Shown here: positions 25,925 through 39,700 of the stretch, piece by piece | How the letters are laid out: every line of letters starts with the position of its first letter | Position numbering within the stretch: the first letter of the stretch is position 1 | Source of the DNA: Pyrocephalus nanus | Taxonomy: Eukaryota; Chordata; Aves; Passeriformes; Tyrannidae | Length of the DNA stretch: 64,000 bases | Assembly (NCBI GenBank): GCA_038380795.1 | Contig: CM076270.1 | Span: forward strand, 19,422,001-19,486,000 | Direction of reading: 5' to 3' | The notes under the pieces: generated by a model | What the model saw: the letters and a program-made list of their open reading frames with translations, nothing else | The model's database searches: none | What the model was told of the DNA's origin: nothing | Position numbers and translations under genes: made by a program

Positions 25925-26805
25925 AATGAGGATCCATTCCTAAGTGCTCTTAAATTTTGTAAGCATTTTATGAACAGTGCATTTTGCACTTGAAAACAAG
26001 GACTCAAGATTTGTGAGTTTGTCATCCTAGTATGCCAGTGCCACCTGCTTATGTACTTGCCTTTTCTTTGGGTAATATATAAGTACTTGACTTTCTGTTT
26101 CAATTATTTGTAAAACAATCCCGTTGAAAGCTTTTAGAAGGTTTAGTTGGGTGAATGTCTTGGTTTTCCCCACAACTGTTACTTAATTCAGCCCCACTGG
26201 AATTTATGTATTGGGATTTTCCTTCACAGGTAGTGTTTCATTACACTATGCCACATTCAAAGCTTTCAAAATGATTTCACCTTCAGTTTGTTGGTTAAGA
26301 TGCAGCCAAGAAAAATGAGCGTGGTTTGAAAATAGCAATATTTTCTGAGTTACCTTTTATCTACCAATCTAATGTCATGTTGATGAATCTAAATCATCTT
26401 GAACTTCACTAAATGCCTGCTGTAAGTAGTACTTTTCCTTTGTGTGTTGTATTTCAGCACAGCCTTTCCCACTGGAATTGAGTGTACAGCTTCTTGCACC
26501 CCTCACCTGACTCTGTTCCCTAAAGAAAGGCTGATGTCTGTAGAATCCTCTCCCTTTGCCTTTAGATCCCAGTGGTGGGGAGGTGGGGGGGGGGAAATCT
26601 CATTGTTCCCTTTCAACATGAGGGAGAAAGGAAAGGGAGAAGGTAGATATTCTGGCTCATAAAATGATGTGACCATTCAGCTAAAGTATCCAGTTTTTCT
26701 CTTATGGAAATAGCATGATTTTATCTGAAAAAAGGAGCCATGTTCCACTTGCACCACTAACAAATCTCAATTCTTAGCAAAAAAATGAGGAAAATCTGCC
26801 CTGCA

Positions 26806-26944
26806 AATAAATAAATTAAAAAAAACCCAACAACAAACAAAACAAAACCTACAAAAACACAAAACAAAAGCAAAACAAAAAGAAACACACAAAACACAAC
26901 CACAAAACCCCCAAAAAACCTAAACTTTTTTTTTTTTTTTTTTT
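26806..26944. repeat. A/C-rich tract followed by a T19 run
   Basis: Positions 26806-26925 are almost purely A and C (AAAC, AAAAC and CAA units). They are followed directly by 19 consecutive T at 26926-26944. The abrupt A-rich to T-rich switch could allow intrastrand pairing. No element body is recognised on either side. Confidence 0.85.
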
Positions 26945-27361
26945 GTAATCCTGGGTACTGAAGGTCAATCTAGGTTAGCTCCTGAGACATGCCACTAATG
27001 ATTTTCTGCCTTTAGTTACACTTAAATTTAATCTCAGAGTCTTCAGCGAGATTAAAAACCTAAATTATAGTTCTTTGTCCGTGAAACTGAAGCACAGATG
27101 AGCACAAGAATTAAACTCAAAGCCCAACTTGTATTTGCTTTTGCATGGGTGGGTCGGTTATGGATGTGAAAACAGCGTCAAAAAGGCTTTTCCAAGCCCC
27201 TGAGGGTTGTGTCAAAATGTGAAGACTTGGCATTGTTTTTAAGAGTTATTTTTAACCTGGCTCAATCCACAATCTGTTTCACAACATATTCCTGTGAGTA
27301 TTTTTCTATGAGCAATTGAGGAAGAGGCCCATTGTAGCAGGGAGTGAGAGTAGGGGACAAT

Positions 27362-27387
27362 GCTTGTCAAGGTGTCCCTTGACAAGC
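27362..27387. repeat. Perfect inverted repeat: 11-bp stem, 4-base loop
   Basis: GCTTGTCAAGG and CCTTGACAAGC are exact reverse complements separated by TGTC. The strand could fold into a stable short hairpin. There is no T-run after it and no association with a gene end, so no terminator or other function is claimed. Confidence 0.8.
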
Positions 27388-30300
27388 TCAGTAAGTCTGT
27401 GTCATCTAAGGGACTTTTCTGCCTCACCAGGGCCCTTGGGAGATAAATGCTGGCTCTTAAAAGTTTATTTGTGACAAATAAGATGGTGAAATGGGAGGAC
27501 TGGCTTCGCTGACTTCACGGTGCTTTCAAATCTGGTCATAAGTGCAGGAACAAGAAATACAGTCCCACTAAAGAAATGCCAATATATTTGCATATTGATT
27601 TAGGTGCAGGAGAAGGAAAGAAAATCTGCACAGGCTGAAAACCAGTGAAGGTCATTCAATCAGATAATCCTGTATGCGTGGAATATATTTGATAGGTAAA
27701 TAAACAATATTGTTGATAATTTTACATTTATCTGTGGGTTGTTTTCACACAGTGTTTTGGGAGAGTGTTTTACAGGTCTTTTAGACTGGCTCAAGAGATT
27801 TCTCTCATTCCCTCTTTTAATTAAGTAAAAGAATACCTGCTTTGGTTCTCTGCTGTAATAAAATCATGGAAAACCTTTATGGGCAAGGGAACATTGCTAC
27901 TAATTCTGGGTTTTGCTTATAGATTTAACTGACTGTATAATGAAAGAAAAGAATGTTTATGCCTTTTTGTGAAAAAGGTCTTCTCTGTCCCTTTTGGAGA
28001 TCAGAAATAACTAAAATATCACTGAACTCCATCTGAGAGATGAACTCCATCTCAGAATAATTTTTATGATTTTCTGATATCTAAACAAAAGCATAATATT
28101 ATGCTAGTAAATTGCAAATTGACTATGTACTATATGTTTTTTAGTAGTAAACAAATAAATATTTCAGGAGGTTTTTGTGAAATCCATTTCATAAATTTCA
28201 AGGAATTATTTCAAGTTCTCTTTCTGCATTTTAAAAGGTACTTGCAGACAAGCACTGCTGATCCAAAATTATCAACTTACTGGCATTAAATAATTTTTTG
28301 TATTTACTTTTCATGTTCAATCTCAGCCAGCAACACAAAAGCCAATTAAAATATTCATGGTTTATTTCTGCAGGTTTTACTTTTAGTGACTGGAGAGAGA
28401 TGTAAATTATCACACTAGTAGCGTGTGTCAGGAGCTAATGAATTCCAGATGAAAAATATTTCCCCATAATGTAAGGTTGTATCTTGACATTTCTTTTCCA
28501 ACAGTTATGCACTTTTCATTTCTGGGCGTTGGGAACTCTCTTTTTTTGTTTACTGATTTTAAGAGAACCCAGCAGTATTAAAATAATCTTCATTTCCCAC
28601 ACAGCTTTATTCAAGACAAATGACTTCTTAATGATGTATTTCAACATGGAGAGACTATAATAGATTTGTCATGGTTTAAAACCAAATTATATTTCAATAT
28701 GATTCATTATGTAAACCTTCTGGAAAGAAAACAGTTTTTCCATTATTAGCAGGTAGATGTTTTGTGTCATTCTACAGGAACATTGCCATTCTCCCAATAA
28801 GCTTAACATACGCACATACTTTATTATTCAGTTGAAAATATAGGGCTGATTTTTAAGATCAGCTCTCAGTGACCAACTTGTATGTAATGGCATTTGAAAA
28901 AAGGTGGCAACTTGGGTCTCACGTGTTTCCATGCCCAGGGAATTTTGGTGAAAGTTTTGTGGACCTGTCTGTGTCTTAGTCAAACAGCTGTTCATGATTT
29001 TGGCCTCGAATCACATCAGTGAACTAAGGAGGTCCAGGCAAACAGATGCTGGTTTGCATTTCCTTCCACCAGGAACAAAGTGTGTGGACGAGGTCTTGCT
29101 ACCACCTCAGTTAATTTTTGTTTAGAACTGCTCCTGTGCTGCAGGGAACTGCACCCTAGAACCAGACAGAGCCCATGGCATTGCACATGGATCAAATAAA
29201 CTTCCTGCTCAGGACCTGCTCCAAGGTCGTGCTGGAATTGTTAACCTGTGCATGAGCACATCAGATCACTGCAGGAGAACTGTCCATGGTGCAAGGCACC
29301 AGGCTGGTTGGTTTGGGTTCTTTTTGTGGTCTCTGAGAGTCCAAATCAGGGAATTATAACACGTTTTTTGAGGGAGCAGTGACTTAAGTCTGTGAAATAG
29401 TCACTTCATAAAAAGTGAAGAGTGAATCCCAGGCTCTGATAGAATATAATTAAAATTCATGGATGATTTCTATACTTTCACACTACTTTTTCAGTAATAC
29501 AACAGTTAGAAATGGATTATATTAATAAATGCATATTCCATTTATGAATACTTAATTCACAAATGAAATATCTTTGTTTCTAGCATTTGAAGTTAATGTT
29601 CTCACACGGAAAAGAAGCTCTTTAAATGGGGCCACATTATACTTCCTTTCTCCATGGAAACAGAAGCATTGACATAGTGGTTGGGGAAGCTGCATCAGGT
29701 TGGGTTTTCCCTTCTGCTGTTTCTTTTTACCTGGAGTCAACTGGACCCTCTTAACAAATGACTTTGCTGTTGGAAATTGTGACTGAACTTCCTCCTTTTC
29801 TCTGTCCGGTCTCCAAGGTTGGAACAGACTGCAATGTTTTGTGTGTGTTCACAGATTCTGTGTGGCCTGTGCAGTTTTAGATGAGTCCCTGTTCCCAGAG
29901 CTGTCATTCCAGGTGTCTGGTTCGTGGGTTGGAGAAATAAATGTTGGCCCTAAATTTAATAGAATGAAATTTCTGCATTTGTTTTTGCATTTCCTATTTC
30001 ATAGGTGAGAGTTGGCCATGGCAAAAAAGTGTTTGACCTGTGCCTTTACAGACTCTGCCCACAAAGTGACTGCATTTGAAATCCAGTGGGTTACTGGGCA
30101 GTAAAGTCTTATGGAATGTCCTATATAAAAAGTATTGAAAAGACTTTGCAAGGTTAGTAAAATGCAGTGAATTCTTCCTAGGTGCCATCTGCCAAGATGC
30201 ATCTACAATTATCACAGAACTCAGGAGCAGAGAGAGTTATTAACAAAAGCAGTAGTTTGCAAATATTGACTGATTTTCTGCAACATAATTTGGTTTAAAT

Positions 30301-33300
30301 ATCCATTTACATCTGCTGCTTAACCTTTTCCTGCCTAATGGAAAACACATATCAAAGTCAGTCTCTGTACACTAAAGAACAACCTGTCATGTAACTGAAT
30401 AAATTAATGGCAACTAAAGCAGAGCCTGTCAATTGCTAGGAACATTAATTATTCCATTAATAATGACTTAGTTTAAATCTTGTTTTAAAGGCATATTGGA
30501 CATTGCAATTCATTAGTTTCATTTGAGATTTCAGCCATGTGTGCTAATTGAATTATATATATTTTGGCATAGCAGAATTCCCATTGTGTTTCCATTCCAT
30601 GTAGTTCTCATCTGTCTTTCCTGAAAAAAAACTGAAACACTGCCATTAAGGATACTCCTTTGAAGCTGAATGTTAAAATATGTATTACTGTGCAGAGTGA
30701 ACTGCATGGAAATGGAGAAAACCTAATTTTTCCATGCTGTAATTTTGAAACTGTGCATAGTTTTCCCCTAATGCACTGCATATTTCGTCTCATTTTTTTC
30801 CCCCATTGTGGAGTATCTAATTAAATGGTAAATTAAAATCCATGATTATTTTGAAATACATTTCATTACCTAGTATCTCTTTTCCCTTTTTCTCTTCATA
30901 CTTCTTATTTTCATAACTTCCTCTTTGGAAATTTTGCTTCCTTTTTAAAGTAATTTCATTTAAACAGCACTCTTAAATGTGTCATATATAGTCCATATAT
31001 ATCAAAGGTGCCACCAACACATTACAGAAATTTTATGTTATGCATTAAACCTATAAATAACTTTTTCCCTCAGTTAATGAACTGGATAATTGTGAAAAGA
31101 GATTAGAATGCATTTTAAGTTGTAATAAATGAAAACAACTTCTAATCTGGGAAAAAAAAAAAATCCCTCAAACATTCTGTTTGACAAAGAATTCTTTCCC
31201 ATCCCTATTTCCCATTTTATGTAAGTATATCTCAATTAACTAGAAAGATTTAAAAGTTAAACCACTAGATTTTTATATTTTATTTTTGCTTAAATGTCTT
31301 AAATACCTGTGGGACTTTGTTACTGGTTTTGAGTGGGATTGGGATTTTTTTTGTTATTTTAGTTTTTTTCCTTATTTATTTATTTATATTTTAATTTAAA
31401 CTTCATTTTTGAGCTCCTGTTCTTACTGAACTTCTATTAGACAAAGTCTCAGAAGTCCATGTTCCATATTAATGGAATGCAGGCTTTTTTGGTTCAAGGG
31501 TCTCTTAGTCAGAAACATTCATAGGAGGGTTTGTGTGGGGAAAGGACCTAAAAGATCAATTTCTGTCTCTCCAATCAACATCCCATAAGGGGTCTAAGGA
31601 AGCCTGGGGGTTAAGAAATATTTTATTTTTCTTGGATGTTTTCTATGCCCAGAGATTTCCATAGCACAGCAGGTGAGACCAAGGTTTAGGGAGGGGAAAA
31701 AAAAATAAAAAGCAACTGTTCTGAAATAGAAAATATCCAACAGCTTTAAAATGCAGTTTTGATGGCACTGGTTTGGGGAAAATTCACTGTTTCTCCAGTG
31801 GCTTCATTTAATTTTAAGTCATCGATGCTGTATTTCAGATTCTGCAAAATATTGCTTACAGTCTTTTATGGGGAATTGGTATGGATAAATGGATTCAAAA
31901 CTGCAAACTGTTCACTAGGAAAACTTATAGAGAACCAGAAAATAAATACTACTATAAGCAGAAATCTATTTTGAAAAATGAATCCAGAGTAGCTGGACTG
32001 ATAAGATGCATTTACTGCTACTTTAACTATAGCAAAGAATTGAATCATTCTTTGAAGAAGATGATTCTGTTCTATCTGAAGAAAAACACTCAATATATTT
32101 CGTACTGTCTTGGGTAATATTGAAGAGAACATTCAATCCATACTGATTGGAAGCTGAACGTTGATTAAAAAGAAACCTTAAGAGGGATGTTCTTTCCTAG
32201 GGATGTGATGTGGGTTTTTTTACTGGAAGATCTACACCTGCATATACTCGAAAATTTATGTGTAATACACAGAAAAATGAGCTTTTTAATGACATTCCTA
32301 CCTTAGGACCTGGTTGGTGGCTGTTTACAGATAGACAGCTCGGCTAGCAGGGTTTCCTGTGAAGCAATTTTCATGAGTCATTAAAATGCATTCTCACAAT
32401 AATCCTTTGAAAATCAAGCATTTCTCTGGTCTGCAGATCTATAATGCCAGGAGATGGGAAGTTGGTTCAAAGCAGATATATTGATGTCCACCTATGCTGT
32501 GAATTCAGTAGCAGGCTGTTGGACATAATGCAAATTCATAACAAGTATTTAAAAACAATTAAAATGAGAGGGAACACCACAAAAAAAAACACTCTCTAAA
32601 AAAAAGTGTAATATCATTTATGATAATTGGAAACTTCTTATTTCCGTAGTATGTTTTGACTATAAATGTTACTCATGCTTTAATTTTTTTTTTCATTCTA
32701 TATTCATCTTTCCTTTCAATTTTTTTTTTTTTTTAAGAGAGAAAAAATAACTGACTCTTTCATTTTCAGAGTCTTAATGTGCTTGAATTCTTATTCTGAG
32801 CAGGATAGATTGTTGAGGGAGAAAATGAGTAGCCCAAGTCTTTGAGCTGTGACTGCTTTATATCCCGTGTGTTATTTCACCCATTTTTGCTTCTTTATTA
32901 GCACCTTTCACTGCTGTCAGCTAGAGCAGATTGAAAAGTAATGGTGAGGTCCAGCTGTTAAGTTAATGCTGACAGAGAACAAAATCATTTGGGAGTAGGC
33001 AACTAAATTCCTCTGCAATCCGATTCAGCCTTCTTGTATGAGAGATGTTGTTTCTGTTCAGTTCAGGCAGAGCCCTGTGATTTGAAAATGAAATGCTGTA
33101 ACAAGTCAGGCTTTGAAGAGTCAGCTAACTCCTCAGTTAATCTACATTGCCCCATTATTTGTATTTTTGGCTTTTAAACAAGCTACCATAAAAACTGTGG
33201 AAAGAAAGCTTCATAAGGTGATAAACAACAGAAGAGGGGCTTGAATAATTTAAGCAAGCTGCATGAAATAATTGGCTGCCATGCACTGCGTATGATCAGC

Positions 33301-36300
33301 CACTCCAGCTCTTTTCCTTGTTGTCAGTCTTTTGATCCTTTGCCTGACATCAGACAAAGGAATGGCAGATACAGAAAACTAGGTATCTGGAGCAGAGTGG
33401 AATGAGCTGACAAATCAAACAAACTACCCCAACAAAATCAAGGTATGACTGCGTAGTCTGTCGTACAGAGAGTCTGAGATTGAAGGGGTCTTGTGGGAAT
33501 GGTAAATCTTTTCCTTCCCTTGTGTTTTTAAACTATTTTTTCAGTCCTTTTTCTCATCTGAAGAGCTTTTGTTTGGTTGGGTTTATTTTGATCTTAAGGA
33601 AGAAAAAGACGCTGCTTATTAAAACTTCGCTTGGTAACAGGGAGTGAGGTTGCCAGGTCACTGTTATTGTCCTCTCAAGATATGTTTGTATCTTTCTTAT
33701 CTACTGCAAGATGGTAAGAAAGAGCAGTCTTTTATGTGCTGCCACACTTGTCATATGACAACATATCCTTTTATGAAAACCCTTAAAAAGCTGGCACTAT
33801 GCAAAGGCCTGGGGTAAGTTCTGGCTTCTTTTAGATCTTAGGGAATGCACTGACTGCAGCCATTGCATGAAAAAATTACATGGAAGGTGCTGTGTTCTGC
33901 TATAAATGTGAGTGTGAATGTGTCCAGCATTGCACATTTTCACAATGCTCTTCTTTATGGAAAGTTATTTAAAGAAATTTTAACTTGTCGGAATTAGAAA
34001 CTGTCATGCAGGGAAGAAGTGAGAAGCTGTTCCAGTCCTCAGGTCTAGTGTGACCCTGAAGAATTTTTCAGACTAGGTCAGAAATTTCATATAAAGTCCT
34101 GCTCAGCCAATACATGGTGTGTGCACCTGGGACTGAGAGTATCTGCAGGTTTATTGAACATGTCCAAATATCGATTTTCTCAGAAGATGAAGACTTGGTC
34201 GAATTTGAGTGGTGTAGTCCACCACCTCATTTATTGAAAGTAAACAGAACACTGAATGAAGGTGGCTCAGAACTGCTGTTCACAGCGGTGGTGTGTCTCT
34301 GTAGTTTTGCCATCTGTATCAAAAACATCTGTGCTGATGTTTTTGAAGAGGGTGTCACAACAGAGAAACAGATCAGCCAATGAAGTTATGAAAAAGACAA
34401 AAGAGGGTCTAGGAATCCTCTTTGTAAATTGAAACTTTAAATAATAAGAACTTTTGTCTGATTTAAACAACATAATCCATTTCACCTTTAAACGTCTTGT
34501 TGACACTGCAAGTTCAAACATCAAATAAAATTATTGTTTCAGAAATATAATGGCTATAAAACATAAATTTTTATTATCAACCTAGATACTTCTTTTGAAG
34601 TACTTTAAAGAAAAGCCATTGTGTAAATAACTATATAAAACTGGAGATGTAGCTCTGATGTCCATTGTGCCCAGCACAAAATTCCATTTCCATTTTAAAT
34701 TCCCATTTTAAATATGCTTAAGTTAATGTACTAAAAAAAAGTTTCTTTTTCTGAAGTAAAACATTTAAAATTTGGATGTCTCTTCTGTGCACAGCGTTGC
34801 TATCCTTTGATTCTCAGAGGTTTTGCAGACCAGATGCTGACCTCTGTAATACTTGCACAGCACTTTTGCCTATAATACTTTTTTTCGTGTCCTGAGCATC
34901 TCATGGCAAGAGACTGTGGATACCTAAGAGGACAGAGAGTGCAGATTCAGAGAGTTCTGGGTGGTGTGGGTTCCTTAGCCCTGAACAGCCCTGCAGCAAA
35001 CCTGCATCTCTTCAGGACCAGGCCTTGCAATCTGTCCCTCAGGTGATCCCTTGATGGAAAGGGGCCACAAATGGCCACCTTTCATTTAGAATTAACAAGA
35101 TCTTAAAATCTTGCCTCATGTGCCCCTGGGGTTGATAAAATTAGGGAAATTTAAAAAAAAAAATATTTAAGAACTTTTAATTCCAAAAATGTGTGTCTGT
35201 ATTCAGGAAATCATGATGCAGATGATAGAATAAATTGGTCAATGACTGCCTTGGTGTATGTCTGATAGGTTTGCTGGCTCTGATTCTTGAAAATCTCCCT
35301 GCTTCTGTATTTTCTTTAAAATGGTGTGATGGCTCAGAGATAAGCTGCATACATGTCTTTTTCCCTGATTCCTCTACCAAAGATGCTTTCCAAGAGATGG
35401 GTCTCCCTAACAGCATTAAAATCTGATATTTACCCTACAAGAGGAAGGACTGGGACCATAAACTATAGGCTTCTTCATTTCCTTGAAGGTTTGACAAGTC
35501 TGGATTAGTCACTGCCCTCTCTTCACTACCTGTGTTTTACAGAGGGAGCGAGGAACTCGTGTCATTCATTTTAAATAAGTCTCTGCTCTCTCACATTAGT
35601 AGCATTTAGTATAGAATCTAGAAAGCCACCCTGAGTTGTTGCATATATATATATTTTTTTTTCAAAGCCATGTATTTTCACAAAACAGAGTTGAGAACAC
35701 ATGGAGTACCTCAGAATAATTGTTGCCTGGTTTGTTTCTCTACAAACAGTGCTACTCAGTAGCAGAAATCAAGCATATGAGGGATGATTGTCACTAAATA
35801 TTTTCCATACTCTAACAAAACATAGGCTGCCTGCTGGCTGTTGACTTCATGGAGCTCCTTCTCTGGAGAACAAAGAATGAATGTAATAAAGAATATTATT
35901 GGTTTTTCTCACTCTCCCAGTATATGTGCAGTATATATTCTGTCATCAGTTCTGTGGTAAGTTGGTTCTTGTGGTTATGAATTAGTGCTTTCACTGTTTT
36001 AAATCCATTATTTCCTAAAAAATTTCTGATAATTTTATTGGGGTTTTTTTGCCTTATTATCAAAGCAAAGTGATCTCTCATTCCTTGATAACACAATCTT
36101 TCAAAGATCTTTCAAAGCTTCTGTCAAAGTTGTGCTGTGGTTGTGTCTTATAATGTTTTCCACATCTGTATTGAATTTTTTTTTCAGTCTAATAGAATAT
36201 AATTCAGGGGCAGACACTGTGGATACTGTGTAAAAACACCTGCATATCCCTCTGTTGTGGACAACAGAATCACTTTTTGGGTGTGGTTGTATTCGTGAAA

Positions 36301-36750
36301 TTTTGGTTTATAGGTCAGAGCAGTAGTGACTGGTACTGGTAAAAATAACAGTTATGCTTTTGAGATCTTCAATGAATTTACACAGTGAGACTTGCACAGT
36401 GTTGTTGGTGTGTTGTTCACATTAGAAAAATGCATTAATGCTCTGAAATTTCCACTCAAAATGTCTCATTTGCAGCTGTCACTGGGGATTATTGTGCTTA
36501 TTTTGTTCCCTTACAGCTGTAAAAATAGAGAACAGTTTTCTGAGGTCAGTGGAACAATGCTATGAATGAACTGATGTGAGAGAGATCTAGTTCATCATCC
36601 AGTTCATCATTAAAACAAAAAAAAGTCATTGTCAGTTCTGTTATCAGCCTACCTTGTGCCCAGAATGTAAAGCTGTGAAAAAGAAATGTTTCTGATAAAA
36701 TATTTGATGCTTCTTGCCCTTTTATCATCTACAGCTCTATCCCAGCATGC

Positions 36751-36766
36751 AAAAAAAAAAAAAAAA
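36751..36766. repeat. Poly-A run (16 A)
   Basis: An uninterrupted A16 run with no recognisable retrotransposed sequence upstream and no visible target-site duplication. Confidence 0.8.
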
Positions 36767-39700
36767 TCACTGAAATTATGATCTAGGGCAGAGGGCAGTC
36801 ATGGAAGCAGCTTGTGTGTCAGTGCTTGAATGTTCACACATTTGCTCCACTGTGCAAAGTAAACCAAAAGAAACCATTTCAAAAGACCTACCAAGCCTGG
36901 CCCATAATTAATCAAAGTTCAAGTTATTCCTCAGTGTCACTGACTTCCCTGAGGTTCAGGAGCAGGTGCCAAGGGTTCACCTCCTTTTGAGCCAGGAATT
37001 TTTTGAATGTTTGGTTTTTAATTGCTGTTGTTTTTCCAACTGCTCTCTGTGGTACACACCTGTCCATGCACAGGCTCTTCTGAGAATTCCTAGAATTCCA
37101 ATGAAGAGGAGAAGGAGCTGCTATATCACCTGAGATATGCCAAATGGATTCCTTTCAGATACCATCACACAAACTTGTACTAAGTGCCACAGCTGGGAAG
37201 CTTTTCCCCCCTCCATTTAGAGAATGTGGTTTGTAGATGTAAAAGTTGGCATACTTGATAATTTGAAAATCACAACTTGTGAAAAATGAGAAGTGCTTTA
37301 ATAACTCTCCTTTCATTATCTTCTAATTTATCAGACCTATAATATTCAAGATTCTTCAAGGGTTACTTGGCTGCATATCTCTGTACAATTATGGCTGGTT
37401 AAGTAGTTATAATCTGCTAAGTGAGCTGTCATTGTATCTGGATAAGTAATTTTGACAGTCATAATGTGTTAATTATGAAACAACACTGGGACGATGACGA
37501 GGGTTGTTGCTGGTTTTTTTGCCATTGAGGTTGATTATTTTTCATTAACCACAAAACTGATGTTAATGCATTTTTGGGCTATTTGGAGAACTTCACTCAG
37601 GTGAGAATTACCTGCTAGAGAACACCCTTTTTCTCTGAGTTCCTTCTGGTGCAGAGAGGAGTGCCCTGCCCAGAGACCCACAGAGCAGCCAGGAAAACCA
37701 GTGGGTAGGCAAGTGGGCAATTTTCAGTCCTGAATCCAGATTGATCCCATTTGTTGCCGGGTTTTGTGAAATGGCCCCCATCATCTCATTGTGTGCAGCT
37801 TTGTGCTACAGACAACAGCCTTGGCTCAAGCGTGGCTGCTTCCCTGTATTATTTCATTATTTCCCTGTATTATTTTCATTTGCCTTCCTTTGCTGTGGGG
37901 TATCAGGTACTGTCATGATGGTTTTCTTACCCTGATCTCCCTGTCTGTTTGTGGTGGTAGAATCACCTTGGAAAGGCTCCTGAGGGACAGAGGTCATGGG
38001 GTGGGGGAGGCCAGGGACAGATTTCCCACAGGAAGGGAGGTTTAGTCCATGTAAAACTGTTTCAAGTGTGTATTTTGCAAAAAAATGCCCAAGTTGCAAA
38101 CAGACCTATGTACTAAAGGAGGAGTAGTTGAGTTCTAAAAGCCATATGTTGTTTATCACTGTGTTTCATTATTTTCCTTTGTGTTCAGTTTGCAAACAAA
38201 TCACAGGCTTTTTTTTTACTGTTACATCCATAAACTCAGCCCAGTCTTACAGAGGCAAAACATTGTATCTAAGTATTTACTGTGATTAAAGATTTCCTTG
38301 GGCTCTCACTGACAACTGTTCGATCTCTCTATGTTCAAAATATGCCCCTAAAAATGCTTGACCAGTTATGTTATTTAGCTCAAATATGATTATGACAGAT
38401 GGCCTGGTCTTTAGGCTTTGTCACCACCTGCAGTTTCCAGCGAAGTCCCGAGGATCAGCATTTACTCAATATATCTGGAAATGAGTTTTTCAGTAAACAA
38501 GTCTGCTAATTATGTGCCAGAAGAAGCGTGATCCAGTTCACTCAGTGTTGTGTGCTGCAGGGGAATAGGAGGAAAAACTGTGAGTGGCTATTTGTGCCGT
38601 GAAAGCAAGAGGGTATGACTTTTGAGTAAAGAAAACAAACTCGTACAGAAAGTACTGGCATTATTAGTAATTTCTAAAGACAACTTTGCATCATATCCAA
38701 AGAGAGAAAATACGACTTTTTAAATTAAGTCAGAATGTTCCAAAATATATGGGCATTTTCAGGGCAAAGCTGAGAGTGGAGCTGTTTTCAACAAACTGCT
38801 TGACAAGCAGTTACTTAATTCCTCCTTCCAGAAACATATTTGTCACCCCAAAATTCAGGTCTGTAAATGTCTGTTCTAAAAACTGTGTCAACACAGAGCT
38901 TGCTTCCCAGTGTTGAGCATTCACAGAGTAGTGCTGCCACAGCCAGATTCTGTCTGGCCAGTTGTGAAGGTGTAAATGCAAATACTCCTAAATAGTGTTG
39001 AGTGGTAACCACAGAACTGGCTTTGAATTAACTGCACATCTTGATAACATGCATTGTGTTTCCTACCAGATATATCCAAAATAATATTATAATTTACTTC
39101 AAGAACTGCAAAGTGTTTCTTTACACTGTTGAGAAGCAGCTACATAGAAATTATATAGATATTTATTTACACTTTTTGAATTGCTGAAATGACTTATTGT
39201 GTAATTTTCATGGTGTTCCATTTTTATTGCTTTATATTGCACATGTTGAGTTTTAATAGTTGCATCCTTCATTCCATTAATTTCAAATTAAACATTAAAT
39301 TGCAATTAAAGTTCAGTCATAGTTCTTAAAGCATAAAAAATAAGCTTTGGTCTTCACTTTCTAGAAAGAAAGTGGGGATGGAATACAGAATAAGGACAAA
39401 AATAATTTCTCAATAAGAACTGCGATATTATCCATAACAGCTGCTGTGAGATCTGGGTTCATTTCTCTACTACAAGGTTTAGTTTTATTGCACTTCAGTT
39501 AACCAAGGTTAATTTAGCCTTTAGCAATTATGGATTTTACCAGTACTCAGCAAAGCATTGACTTTTGCCTTTGATATCAATGCAGAATTTGTAAATAATC
39601 AGTAAGATGCAGGTTGTACTTTTAACTTCAACTGTATTTTCAGGTAGTCTTTTTTTTTAAAGCCTTTTTTTTTTTAATATAATATCTCATTTGCTCATAA

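Noticed and set aside
36751..36766. Poly-A runs here and at 60662-60679 as possible tails of processed pseudogenes.
   Set aside because: No gene-like sequence precedes them and no target-site duplication is visible. They are better explained as homopolymer tracts.
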